Source of the DNA: Actinomycetota bacterium
Lineage (GTDB): Bacteria > Actinomycetota > Thermoleophilia > Gaiellales > Gaiellaceae
DNA length: 8,913 nucleotides
Reading direction: 5' to 3'
NCBI GenBank assembly: GCA_016870235.1
Contig: VGCB01000075.1
Coordinates: 1-8,913, forward strand
Shown: positions 1 through 7,225 of the stretch, one piece after another
Layout of the letters: each line of letters starts with the position of its first letter
Numbering within the stretch: the stretch's first letter is position 1
Notes under the pieces: generated by a model
Told to the model about the DNA's origin: nothing
Databases searched by the model: none
Seen by the model: the letters and a program-made list of their open reading frames with translations, nothing else
Program-made: the position numbers and the translations under genes

Positions 1-1346
1 ACGTCTACAACGAGGGCGCGCTGATCTTCCCGTGCGTGAAGGTGCAGGAGGACTACCGCGACGTCGGGGACGTGATCCGGATGGCGCGCGTGCGGATCCG
101 GGTGCCGGACCTGTGGTACGGCGACTTCCTCGCGCTCCTCGGTGCGGCGCGGATCGGGGAGCGCCGCCTGCTCGAGCTGCTTCGCGAGGTCGGCCCGGAG
201 CGGCTCTCGACGTACGAGCGCGACTGGTTCGACTACTCCGAGGAGCGGATGGTCGCGGCAATCCGGCGGATGCCAGCGGGAACGATGAGACGGAGCGGCC
301 GGCACGATCCGGTGCCGGGGATGCCGGACGGGGTGCCCGTCAACGTGGCGGTGACGGTCGACCCGGAGGAGGCGCGGATCGAGGTCGACCTGCGCGACAA
401 CCTCGACTGCCAGCCGTGCGGGCTCAACCTGACCGAGGCGACGGCGCGGACGGCGGCGATGATGGGCGTCTTCACCGGGCTCGGCTCGGTCGTCCCGCTC
501 AACGCGGGCGCCTTCCGCCGTCTTCGCGTCCTTTTACGCGACAACTGCGTCGTCGGCATCCCCCGACATCCGACGAGCTGCTCGGCCGCGACGACCGACC
601 TGTCGGAGCTGACCGCCGGCCTCGTCGCGCTCGCGCTCGGCGACCTGGGGGAAGGGTTCGGCCTGGCGCAGGTCGGGCGGGCGCAGCCGACGTCGATGTC
701 GGTGATCTCCGGTCGCGATCCGCGCCAGGACGGGGCGCCGTTCGTGAACCAGCTCGTCCTCGCCGTCACCGGCGGCGCGGGTGGTCCGGCGGCGGACGGC
801 TGGCTGACGATCCTCGGGATCGGCGCCGCCGGGTTCCTCTTCCGCGACAGCGTCGAGATCGACGAGATGAAATACCCGCTCGTCGTGCACGAACAGCGGA
901 TCGTCCCGGACAGCGAGGGTGCCGGCCGGTTCCGCGGCTCCCCGGGCGCGCGTGTCTCGTTCGGGCCGATCGAGGGCTGCACGCTCGACGTCATGTACCT
1001 GAGCGACGGCACGGTCAACGCCTCGGAGGGCGTCCGCGGCGGTCTCGACGGCGGCCGCGCGTCGCAGAGGAAGGTCGCGGTCGACGGGGCCGTGTCGGAC
1101 GAGCTCGGGTCGTACGCGCTGGTCCGGCTCGAGCCCGGCGAGACCCTAGTGGGGCACACGTGCGGGGGCGGAGGCTACGGGCCACCCTCGGAGCGCGACC
1201 CGGAGCGCGTTGCCGCCGACGTGCGCGAGGGCTGGGTCAGCGCCGAGCGCGCACGCGAGGTGTACGGCGTCGAGCTCGGTGCGGACGGCCGTCCCGATGC
1301 GCCGGCGACGGCGGCGCGACGATCAGCCTTGCGTCCGGGCGTCTGA
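1..1346 (+). CDS. Hydantoinase B/oxoprolinase-family protein (HyuB-like), 5' truncated
   Basis: The reading frame is open from the first complete codon (base 3) to the TGA at 1344-1346, giving 447 visible residues. HyuB proteins usually have about 520-590, so roughly the first 100 or more residues lie outside the window. The GTG at 36 is internal: the frame upstream of it already reads family-like sequence (VYNEGALIFP). Family landmarks are the LRDNLDCQPCGLN stretch (about 393-431), D-S-V-E-I-D-E followed by YPLVV and then PDSEGAGRFRG (about 846-938), and the glycine-rich tail GGGGYGPPSERDPERVAADV (1164-1223) followed by a YGV motif, all typical of the HyuB C-terminus. Members act with a HyuA partner in ATP-dependent opening of 5-oxoproline or hydantoin rings, or in acetone/acetophenone carboxylation. 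A hyuA gene is expected just upstream but cannot be seen. The substrate cannot be told from this fragment. The family call is firm; the exact reaction is unknown. Confidence 0.9.
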   Translation, partial: VYNEGALIFPCVKVQEDYRDVGDVIRMARVRIRVPDLWYGDFLALLGAARIGERRLLELLREVGPERLSTYERDWFDYSEERMVAAIRRMPAGTMRRSGRHDPVPGMPDGVPVNVAVTVDPEEARIEVDLRDNLDCQPCGLNLTEATARTAAMMGVFTGLGSVVPLNAGAFRRLRVLLRDNCVVGIPRHPTSCSAATTDLSELTAGLVALALGDLGEGFGLAQVGRAQPTSMSVISGRDPRQDGAPFVNQLVLAVTGGAGGPAADGWLTILGIGAAGFLFRDSVEIDEMKYPLVVHEQRIVPDSEGAGRFRGSPGARVSFGPIEGCTLDVMYLSDGTVNASEGVRGGLDGGRASQRKVAVDGAVSDELGSYALVRLEPGETLVGHTCGGGGYGPPSERDPERVAADVREGWVSAERAREVYGVELGADGRPDAPATAARRSALRPGV

Positions 1347-1376
1347 CTCAGCGCCCGGCGGGCGGAGTGCGCTGAG
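1347..1376 (+). terminator. GC hairpin directly after the hyuB-like stop
   Basis: An 8-bp perfect stem, CTCAGCGC (1347-1354) with GCGCTGAG (1369-1376), encloses a 14-base loop and begins on the base after the TGA. There is no T-run, which is common for terminators or 3'-end-stabilising hairpins in high-GC actinobacteria. Its right arm shares bases 1373-1376 with the next hairpin, so the two cannot form together. The terminator role is inferred from position. Confidence 0.5.
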
Positions 1377-1411
1377 CGCGCGCGGATCCCCTCACCACCC
1401 GCGCGCGCTCA
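1373..1411 (+). terminator. Second, longer GC hairpin behind the hyuB-like gene
   Basis: A 13-bp perfect stem is formed by 1373-1385 (TGAGCGCGCGCGG) and 1399-1411 (CCGCGCGCGCTCA) around a 13-base loop. It is the stronger of the two overlapping hairpins after the hyuB-like stop and lacks a T-tract. It may act as the main transcription stop for the + strand, or as a 3' mRNA stabiliser. The inverted repeat is certain; the function is inferred. Confidence 0.5.
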
Positions 1412-1802
1412 CTGCAGCTGCACCCCCGTAGCCGGCGCGCCTCCGGCGCGATCCCTGGGCGGTCGAGACGCCGTGCGAGCCGCGCGCCGTGGCGCTTCTC
1501 GCATGCTGGCACCTGCAGGCGATCCGACCGTCGCATGCCGCCATGGTCCCCGCGAGTCGGCCTGTTGTCAAGCTCGAAAGGGGGATCTCGCAGATGCGGC
1601 CGTCGCGGCGGATCGCATGTTGATCAGGCTCGGATCTGCGGTTGAACGAGGCGTCCGGCGCGGCTGGCTACGCGGGGCGCGCGGGCCGAGACGCCGTCGG
1701 CCTGAAGCCCGACGCGGCGCCGAAGCTCGTTGCGACGGGGCGTGCCGTCGTCACGGCTCGGGCTCGAGTGCCAGGGCCTCGGACGGATCGGCGCATCCGG
1801 GG
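1412..1802. other. Intergenic stretch with no recognisable gene
   Basis: About 390 bases lie between the hairpins that close the two convergent genes. The frames that cross it translate to arginine-rich, low-information protein without family resemblance, and none has a good ribosome binding site. I found no tRNA-like TPsiC/anticodon arrangement, direct-repeat array or insertion-sequence ends. A small stem (CGCGCC 1436-1441 with GGCGCG 1445-1450) is the only local structure worth naming. It may be a decayed gene remnant or plain spacer. Confidence 0.5.
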
Positions 1803-1839
1803 GCGATGGGCACGGGATCGAGGATCCCGTGCCCATCGC
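1803..1839 (-). terminator. Perfect 17-bp palindrome, probable nrdJ terminator
   Basis: Bases 1803-1819 are exactly complementary to 1823-1839 with only GAG between them, giving a 17-bp perfect stem with a 3-base loop. It starts 31 nt beyond the nrdJ stop codon, as expected for the terminator of that gene. No U-tract follows on the - strand, as for many GC-rich actinobacterial hairpin terminators. Because the structure is symmetric it could also block read-through from the convergent hyuB-like gene. Confidence 0.7.
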
Positions 1840-1870
1840 GATGACGCTCAGACTGCTTGGATGTCTGCGA

Positions 1871-4800
1871 CTACGAGCAGCCCGTGTTCGTGCCGCAGTC
1901 GCGGCACGTGTAACACGACCCGGTGCGCACCATGCGGCCGCCGCAGCGGGCGCACTCGACCGCGTCCTCCCAGCTGTTGAAGAGCGCGGTCTGGCCGGGA
2001 GGCGCCGTCGGTGCGGACGGCACGACGGGCAGCGGCTCGCCGGAGTACTGCGCCGCGAGCCGGGCTTTCACCTCGGGCGTGAGGATGCCGGCCTCCTCCA
2101 TCTGCTCCGGCGAGAGGAACTTCTTGCCGAACCAGCGGAAGATGTAGTCGACGATCGACTTCGCGGTGCGGATGTCCGCGTCGTTCGTCAGCCCCGACGG
2201 CTCAAACCGCAGGTGCGACAGCTTCGACACATAGACCTCCGGCGGCACGCCGTACTGGAGGCCCATGGAGACCGCGATCATCAGCGAGTTCATGAGGCCG
2301 GCCATCGTCGTGCCGTCCTTGGCGATGTCGACGAAGATGTCGCCCGGCGTGCCGTCCTCGTAGAGGCCGACGTGGATGTAGCCCTCGTAGTCGCCGACGC
2401 GGAACTTGCGGCCGACCTCGGTGCGGTCCTCGGGCAGCCGCCGCCGCTGCGGCACGTGCGCGACGACGGGAGCGCCGCCGGCGAGACCCATCTGCCCGCC
2501 CGCGGCCCTGTCGCCCGACGAGGCGAGCGGCTGTGCGACCTTGCAGTTGTCCCGGTAGATCGCGATCGCCTTGACGCCGAGCTGCCACGCCTCGATCAGG
2601 AGCTGCGACACCTCCTCGACCGTCGTCTGCTCGGGCAGGTTCACCGTGTTGTGGTTGACGATCCCGTTTCCGACGAACGCGTGTGTCACCGGGACGGACA
2701 CGTCGTACACCTCGCGGATGCCCGCCTCGACGACGGTTGCGACGGGGCTGAAGTGGAGGTTCCGCTCGAGCACGAGCTGGAGCCAGCCGGGAAGCTCGAC
2801 ACCATCGACCGTCGCGACGGCCTCGAGGGACGATCGGCTCACGCCCGTCGTGCGCGGGTCGAGGAGGTGGCGGAAGCGGGCGGCCTTGCCTGTGCCTGCC
2901 CCTGATCTCCCGCTCCGGCCGCGCGGGATCAGATCGTAGAGTGCGGTGCCGGTGACGCCGGGGACGAGGTCTGCCGTCCCCGCTCCGACCGACTGCGCGA
3001 GCAGTGTGGCCGCGCGGGCCCGCTTGTGCGCCTCGGGGAAGTCGAGGAGACCGACGAGACGCTGAGCGTGGGAGCCGTGCGCGTAGACCTCGTCGAACGA
3101 CTTGTCGTATTCGGCGGTGTACTTCGTAATGCGGTTGTGGACGACGCCGAGGTTGGTGAGAACCGCCTGAAGGTCGTCGAGCAGTCCACGCGAGGCGACA
3201 CAGATCGCCCACTTCGGCAGGCTTGCGGGGAGGTAGGAGTCGAGGCTGAGGCCCTCCAGAAATCGAAGCACCATCGAGCGCGGGGATCGAAGCACCGCAT
3301 CCGGGATTCGCTTCGACTCCGAGCGGTCGCCGCAGCCGAGGTAGTCGAGGAACTCGACGAGCGTCTTCGAGCTCAGCTCGACCGAAGGGCACTTGCCCTC
3401 TTGACGGGCGACGCGCGGGACGATCCCGAAGAGGGTCTCGGAGAGATCCACGAGCCGGGAGAGGACGGAATCGTCGGCGTTCGCGATCCGCACCGTGTGA
3501 TTCGTCCGCGAGATGTGACCTTCCGCCACGTACGCGCCGAGGAAGAACGCGAGTTCGTCGGACATCGACGCCGGGACGTCGATCCGCTTCTGGCTCCCGT
3601 ACGGGATGCTCGCAACGAAGTCGTGGAAGCTCGCCGGGTCTCGAGCCCACAAATCGTCCCCGTACTGGGTTGCGACCTGATCGCCCGGCTCGATCTCCGC
3701 GAGCATCTTCCACGCGAGCTCGCCGTCCGCAGCGACGAGGAGCCGGTGGTTGGGAGTGCCGACGATCCGATGCCCCGAGCCGAGGACGACCTCGATCGTC
3801 TCGCGCTCTCCTCCGTAGTAGAAGGCGTCAGTCTCGCGAAGGCCGTCCAGTGAGGCGAGCGGGAGGCGGAGCTCCCGGAACGAGTCGGCATGCTCGTCCT
3901 GACGGAGGCTGCCGATCCGGACAAGGCCGTCTGCGGTCGAGACCAGTGTCTCCGCCGTGACGCACTTCGAGATCGCGCCCGAGATGAACGGCTGCACCGC
4001 GCCCATCATCTTCACATGCCCCATGTAGTGGATCGCCCGCTCGCCGATCGCGCAGTCGAACACGGGGTAGTGCTCGGGCTTCAGGTACGGGGCGCCGATC
4101 ACGCTTCCCCGATCGTCGACGAACGCGACGACCTCGGCCGTCTCGTTCGGGGAGTACCCGAGCTCGGTCAGCGCCATCGGCACGGTCCTGTTGACGATCG
4201 TGATCTCACCGCCGCCGACGAGCTTCTTCGACTTCACGAGCGAGAAGTCGGGCTCCACGCCGGTCGTGTCGCAATCCATCATGAAGCTGATCGTCCCGGT
4301 CGGGGCGAGCACCGTCGCCTGCGCGTTCCGGAAGCCGTAGGCCTCGCCGATCTCGAGCGCCTCGTCCCACGCACGCCGCGCGCCGGTGAGGAGGTCGGCG
4401 GGCACGGAGTCCGAGTGCTGGATGTTCCCGACCGAGGCCCGGTGCTTCGCGATCACGCCCAGCATCGCCGCCGCGTTCTCGCGGTAGCCCGCGTGCGGGC
4501 CCATGCGGCGAGAGACCTCGGCCGACTTGCGGTAGGCCCGGCCCGTCATCAGGGCGGTGATCGCGGCCGCGTAGGCGCGACCCTCGTCGGAGTCGTACGG
4601 CAGCCCGCGCGCCATCAGCAGCGCGCCGAGGTTCGCGTAGCCGAGGCCGAGCTGGCGGAAGCGCAGCGCGTTCCGCCCGATCTCGGGCGTCGGGTACGAC
4701 GAGTAGCCGACGACGATCTCCTGGGCGAGGAACATCACGTCGACCGCGTGCTCGAACATCTCGACGTCGAACTCTCCGTCTTCGCGGCGGAACTTGAGCA

Positions 4801-7108
4801 AATTCAACGAGGAGAGATTGCACGCCGAATCGTCGATGTGCATGTATTCACTGCAGGGGTTCGATGCGTTGATCCGTCCCGTATTCGGAGACGTATGCCA
4901 AGCGTTGATCGTCGTGTCGTACTGCACCCCGGGATCCGCGCACTCCCAGGCCGCCGCCGCGATGTCCTTCATCAGCGCGCGCGCGTCGACCGACTCGATC
5001 ACCGTGCCGTCGGTGCGGGCGGTGAGGTTCCACTGCTTGCCCTCGACGACCGCCTCCATGAACGCGTCGGTCACGCGCACCGAGTTGTTCGCGTTCTGGT
5101 ACTGGATCGAGGCCCAGTCGGGCGAGTCGAGCGACATGTCGTACCCGGCCGCCTCGAGGACGCGCGCCTTGCGCTCCTCCTTCGCCTTGCACCAGATGAA
5201 CTCGTCGACGTCGGGATGGTCGACGTCGAGGACGACCATCTTCGCGGCGCGACGCGTCTTGCCGCCCGACTTGATCGTGCCCGCCGAGGCGTCGGCGCCG
5301 CGCATGAACGACACCGGGCCGGAGGCATAGCCGCCCTTCGACAGCTGCTCCTTCGAGGAGCGCACCTTCGAGAGGTTGAGGCCCGAGCCGGAGCCGCCAC
5401 GGAAGATGACGCCCTCGCGGCGGATCCAGTCGAGGATCGACTCCATCGAGTCGTCGATCGAGAGGATGAAGCAGTTGTGGACGGCGACGTTGTTCGACAG
5501 GTACTCACCCGACTCCGTCTGGATGTCGAAGACCTCCTGCACGCCGACGCTCTCGATCGAGACGATCTCCTCCTCTCGCAGGTCGGGACACCGCTTCTGC
5601 CCTCGCAGGCCGAGAGAGTCGAGGAGCTTCCGCTGCTTGTCGCCGCTCAGGAAGCCGACGATCTCGGCGAACCGGGCACGCTCCGAGCCGATGCTGATCT
5701 GCACCTCGTGGAGGTCGTGCCGATCGTCGCGGCGCTCGTTCTTCCGGAGCCGGCGTGAGTAGATCCCGATCGTGTTGAGGAGCAGCTGGATGTCCTCCGT
5801 CCAGCGCTCTCCGATCACCGCCACGGCAACCCGTCCGCGCTCGGATGACTCGTCGCGCTGCACCGTCACGTAGCCGTCGGCCTGGAAGACGCTTCGGAGG
5901 TAGGCCGCGATCTCGCCGTGCGACGCCGTCCAGAGCCGGTCGGGAACGCGTATCTCGGTTCCTCGCGGCTGGAGCTGCCACGCCTCGACGAACTCGCGCA
6001 AGGTCTCGCCATAGAGGCGGATCCGCCGGCAGCTCAGCGTCTCGTCGACGGTCTCGACGGTTCGCTCGTGACGGTGAACGTCGGGGAAGACGACGTCGAT
6101 GTGCTCGGTGACCCACGCGTGCTCCTCGTCGGTCGCGACGATGAACTCGATCGTCAGCGACCGGTTCGCGCCTGCGTACTGTCCGACGAAGCCGTCCGCC
6201 TGCAGCCAGCCCGCGAGCGCGGCCTCCGAGACCGCGCGCCGATCATCCACGAAGACCGGCTCCTCGGCAGGCTCCATCCCTGGGGCACCCACAAGCACGC
6301 CCACCGGGGCGGCCACCTTTGCCCGATGGGGGTGGAGATGCATCCGCATCCCGACCTCGAGCTCGTCGACGCGGAGCCAGGCGGGAGACGTGCGGCGCTC
6401 GCGGACGGCCTTCACGACGTGATCGCCCGTGGCCTCGACGAAGTTGCCGTTGCGGAGGGTGACCCGGAAGACCTCCTTGAGCCCGTTCGCCTTGACCGCG
6501 ACGATGCGGGTCGTTCCGCTCGGGTCGTAGACAGTGCGACCGATCGCCTCCTCCTCGACCAGCCGGCCGATCGGCACCATCCCCTCAGGGGTCGCCACGA
6601 GTGCGTGGTGCGGCTGGCAGGCGCTGCATTGAGGGGCCTCTTCGAAGCCGACGTTGAACCACACCGGGGAGTTGAACGACGCGATCTGGTTGACGAGCAC
6701 GGCCTTCAGCTCCGCGTGGAACGTGTCGGCCTCCTCCTCGCTCGCGAAGTAGCCGCCCTGCCGGCCCCAGCCGGCGATCGTGTCGGCGACGCGGCCGATC
6801 ATCTCCTTGACCGAGCGCTCGCGCTCCGGCGAGGCCATGCGGCCGCGGAAGTACTTCTGCGAGACGATGTTCGTCGCCGTCTGCGACCAGAACTTGGGGA
6901 ACTCGACGCTGCGCTGCTCGAACGCGGGGCCGCCCTTGCCGGGGATGATCGCATCGCGGAGCTCCCACTCGATCTCGTCGAACGGGTCGCGACCCTCGAT
7001 CGTGAAGTACCGGCGCGGCGTGACGGTCGCCTCGGCGTCGACGACGGTGTTCACCACCTCGTCGACCGTCCCCTCGGGTGCTCTCGTTGCGTCCTTCGCG
7101 CTTGCCAT
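1871..7108 (-). CDS. nrdJ: Adenosylcobalamin-dependent (class II) ribonucleotide reductase precursor with two inteins
   Basis: NrdJ reduces ribonucleotides to deoxyribonucleotides using a thiyl radical generated from adenosylcobalamin, so it needs no oxygen and no separate radical subunit. The 1745-residue frame contains an NrdJ of 924 residues in three extein parts: residues 1-163, 546-1048 and 1488-1745. The first part carries the RNR N-terminus (YFTIEGRDPFDEIEWE, TATNIVSQKYFRG, SFNSPVWFNVG). The middle part holds the redox cysteine C546, GGSGSGLNLS, the catalytic NPCSE motif with N750, radical cysteine C752 and E754, and the second redox cysteine C763. These match N320, C322, E324, C134 and C333 of Thermotoga maritima NrdJ. 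The last part has a TSCPD-type domain and a C-terminal zinc ribbon with C1719, C1722, C1735 and C1738 plus C1732 and C1744, typical of the NrdJ_Z subfamily. No N-terminal ATP cone is evident. The ATG is preceded by GGGGAGG five bases upstream. No frameshift is seen, so a functional enzyme after splicing is likely. Confidence 0.97.
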   Translation of the reverse strand: MASAKDATRAPEGTVDEVVNTVVDAEATVTPRRYFTIEGRDPFDEIEWELRDAIIPGKGGPAFEQRSVEFPKFWSQTATNIVSQKYFRGRMASPERERSVKEMIGRVADTIAGWGRQGGYFASEEEADTFHAELKAVLVNQIASFNSPVWFNVGFEEAPQCSACQPHHALVATPEGMVPIGRLVEEEAIGRTVYDPSGTTRIVAVKANGLKEVFRVTLRNGNFVEATGDHVVKAVRERRTSPAWLRVDELEVGMRMHLHPHRAKVAAPVGVLVGAPGMEPAEEPVFVDDRRAVSEAALAGWLQADGFVGQYAGANRSLTIEFIVATDEEHAWVTEHIDVVFPDVHRHERTVETVDETLSCRRIRLYGETLREFVEAWQLQPRGTEIRVPDRLWTASHGEIAAYLRSVFQADGYVTVQRDESSERGRVAVAVIGERWTEDIQLLLNTIGIYSRRLRKNERRDDRHDLHEVQISIGSERARFAEIVGFLSGDKQRKLLDSLGLRGQKRCPDLREEEIVSIESVGVQEVFDIQTESGEYLSNNVAVHNCFILSIDDSMESILDWIRREGVIFRGGSGSGLNLSKVRSSKEQLSKGGYASGPVSFMRGADASAGTIKSGGKTRRAAKMVVLDVDHPDVDEFIWCKAKEERKARVLEAAGYDMSLDSPDWASIQYQNANNSVRVTDAFMEAVVEGKQWNLTARTDGTVIESVDARALMKDIAAAAWECADPGVQYDTTINAWHTSPNTGRINASNPCSEYMHIDDSACNLSSLNLLKFRREDGEFDVEMFEHAVDVMFLAQEIVVGYSSYPTPEIGRNALRFRQLGLGYANLGALLMARGLPYDSDEGRAYAAAITALMTGRAYRKSAEVSRRMGPHAGYRENAAAMLGVIAKHRASVGNIQHSDSVPADLLTGARRAWDEALEIGEAYGFRNAQATVLAPTGTISFMMDCDTTGVEPDFSLVKSKKLVGGGEITIVNRTVPMALTELGYSPNETAEVVAFVDDRGSVIGAPYLKPEHYPVFDCAIGERAIHYMGHVKMMGAVQPFISGAISKCVTAETLVSTADGLVRIGSLRQDEHADSFRELRLPLASLDGLRETDAFYYGGERETIEVVLGSGHRIVGTPNHRLLVAADGELAWKMLAEIEPGDQVATQYGDDLWARDPASFHDFVASIPYGSQKRIDVPASMSDELAFFLGAYVAEGHISRTNHTVRIANADDSVLSRLVDLSETLFGIVPRVARQEGKCPSVELSSKTLVEFLDYLGCGDRSESKRIPDAVLRSPRSMVLRFLEGLSLDSYLPASLPKWAICVASRGLLDDLQAVLTNLGVVHNRITKYTAEYDKSFDEVYAHGSHAQRLVGLLDFPEAHKRARAATLLAQSVGAGTADLVPGVTGTALYDLIPRGRSGRSGAGTGKAARFRHLLDPRTTGVSRSSLEAVATVDGVELPGWLQLVLERNLHFSPVATVVEAGIREVYDVSVPVTHAFVGNGIVNHNTVNLPEQTTVEEVSQLLIEAWQLGVKAIAIYRDNCKVAQPLASSGDRAAGGQMGLAGGAPVVAHVPQRRRLPEDRTEVGRKFRVGDYEGYIHVGLYEDGTPGDIFVDIAKDGTTMAGLMNSLMIAVSMGLQYGVPPEVYVSKLSHLRFEPSGLTNDADIRTAKSIVDYIFRWFGKKFLSPEQMEEAGILTPEVKARLAAQYSGEPLPVVPSAPTAPPGQTALFNSWEDAVECARCGGRMVRTGSCYTCRDCGTNTGCS
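2648..3964 (-). other. Intein 2 of NrdJ (439 aa, LAGLIDADG-type, possibly decaying nuclease)
   Basis: Precursor residues 1049-1487. The extein reads AISK before it and TVNLPEQ after it, rejoining the conserved AxSKTxNLP segment of class II RNRs. Splicing residues are Cys1 (C1049), block B TPNH (intein residues 70-73), block F VYDVSV through GNGIVNHN with His438 and Asn439, and a +1 threonine (T1488). The first dodecapeptide, LGAYVAEGH (142-150), has Glu where many have Asp, which is a common active variant. The second, FLEGLSLDSYL (235-245), departs from the usual FLRGLFDADG spacing, so nuclease activity is doubtful. A region around 340-395 is longer than a minimal intein needs. It includes GVSRSSLEAV (374-383), which looks like a helix-turn-helix recognition segment. 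Splicing residues are all present; endonuclease competence is uncertain. Confidence 0.95.
5474..6619 (-). other. Intein 1 of NrdJ (382 aa, LAGLIDADG endonuclease type)
   Basis: Precursor residues 164-545. The extein reads QCSA before it and CFILSI after it, which joins to the normal RNR motif QCSACFILS. Splicing residues are Cys1 (C164), block B TGDH (intein residues 64-67), block F ending in VAVHN with penultimate His381 and terminal Asn382, and a +1 cysteine (C546). The inserted homing endonuclease shows two dodecapeptide motifs, LAGWLQADG (135-143) and LRSVFQADG (241-249). Both keep the metal-binding Asp (D142, D248), so the nuclease may be active. At 382 residues it is well above mini-intein size (about 135-170). 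The insertion point lies directly against the N-terminal redox cysteine of the active site. Boundaries are read from the intein and extein motifs and are firm. Confidence 0.95.
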
Positions 7109-7113
7109 CGGTG

Positions 7114-7120
7114 CCTCCCC
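7114..7120 (-). promoter_or_regulatory. nrdJ ribosome binding site
   Basis: On the - strand GGGGAGG is followed by five bases and then the ATG at 7108-7106. This strong Shine-Dalgarno match fixes the nrdJ start. Confidence 0.8.
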
Positions 7121-7174
7121 GGCCTCGTCGACCTTCGTCGTCTCTCGCCTCCCCGGTGTGGGAGCGGACTCGGC

Positions 7175-7180
7175 ATGCTA
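7175..7180 (-). promoter_or_regulatory. Candidate -10 box of the nrdJ promoter (TAGCAT)
   Basis: TAGCAT fits the TANNNT -10 pattern and would place the transcript start near 7168, giving an untranslated leader of about 60 nt that carries the ribosome binding site. No good TTGACA-like -35 lies at 16-18 bp; the best TTGAC match (7216-7221) is too far upstream. The box resembles the TAGCGT upstream of the membrane protein gene at 8029. Confidence 0.4.
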
Positions 7181-7191
7181 GGAGGCGTGTC

Positions 7192-7213
7192 GGACGGACA
7201 GCCGGATCCGTCC
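7192..7213. repeat. Inverted repeat upstream of the nrdJ -10 box
   Basis: GGACGGA (7192-7198) and TCCGTCC (7207-7213) form a perfect 7-bp inverted repeat with an 8-base spacer. It covers the place where a -35 element of the nrdJ promoter should be, so it could be an operator. It does not resemble the AT-rich NrdR box. Chance occurrence in GC-rich sequence is possible. Confidence 0.35.
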
Positions 7214-7225
7214 TTGGTCAAGCGG

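Noticed and set aside
233..1159. 308-codon - strand frame inside the hyuB-like gene
   Set aside because: It is antisense to a clear family member and is serine/proline/arginine-rich shadow translation.
1464..1697. 11-base repeat CGAGACGCCGT at 1464 and 1687
   Set aside because: A single short GC-rich repeat pair with no flanking similarity; chance is the simplest explanation.
1473..1844. Possible small gene in the convergent gap
   Set aside because: It is arginine-rich, has no ribosome binding site or recognisable motif, and its end runs into the terminator palindrome.
1730..2905. Long + strand open frame crossing the nrdJ 3' end
   Set aside because: It is antisense to nrdJ and rich in Arg/Asp/Val with no family resemblance, as expected from a GC-rich shadow frame. 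The same applies to the + strand frames 3026-3853, 3890-5758 and 5918-7963.
1871..7108. Alternative reading of the interruptions as group I/II introns or insertion sequences
   Set aside because: The frame stays open through both insertions. The joints carry Cys1, HN and a +1 nucleophile, with inner TxxH and LAGLIDADG motifs, so protein splicing explains them fully.
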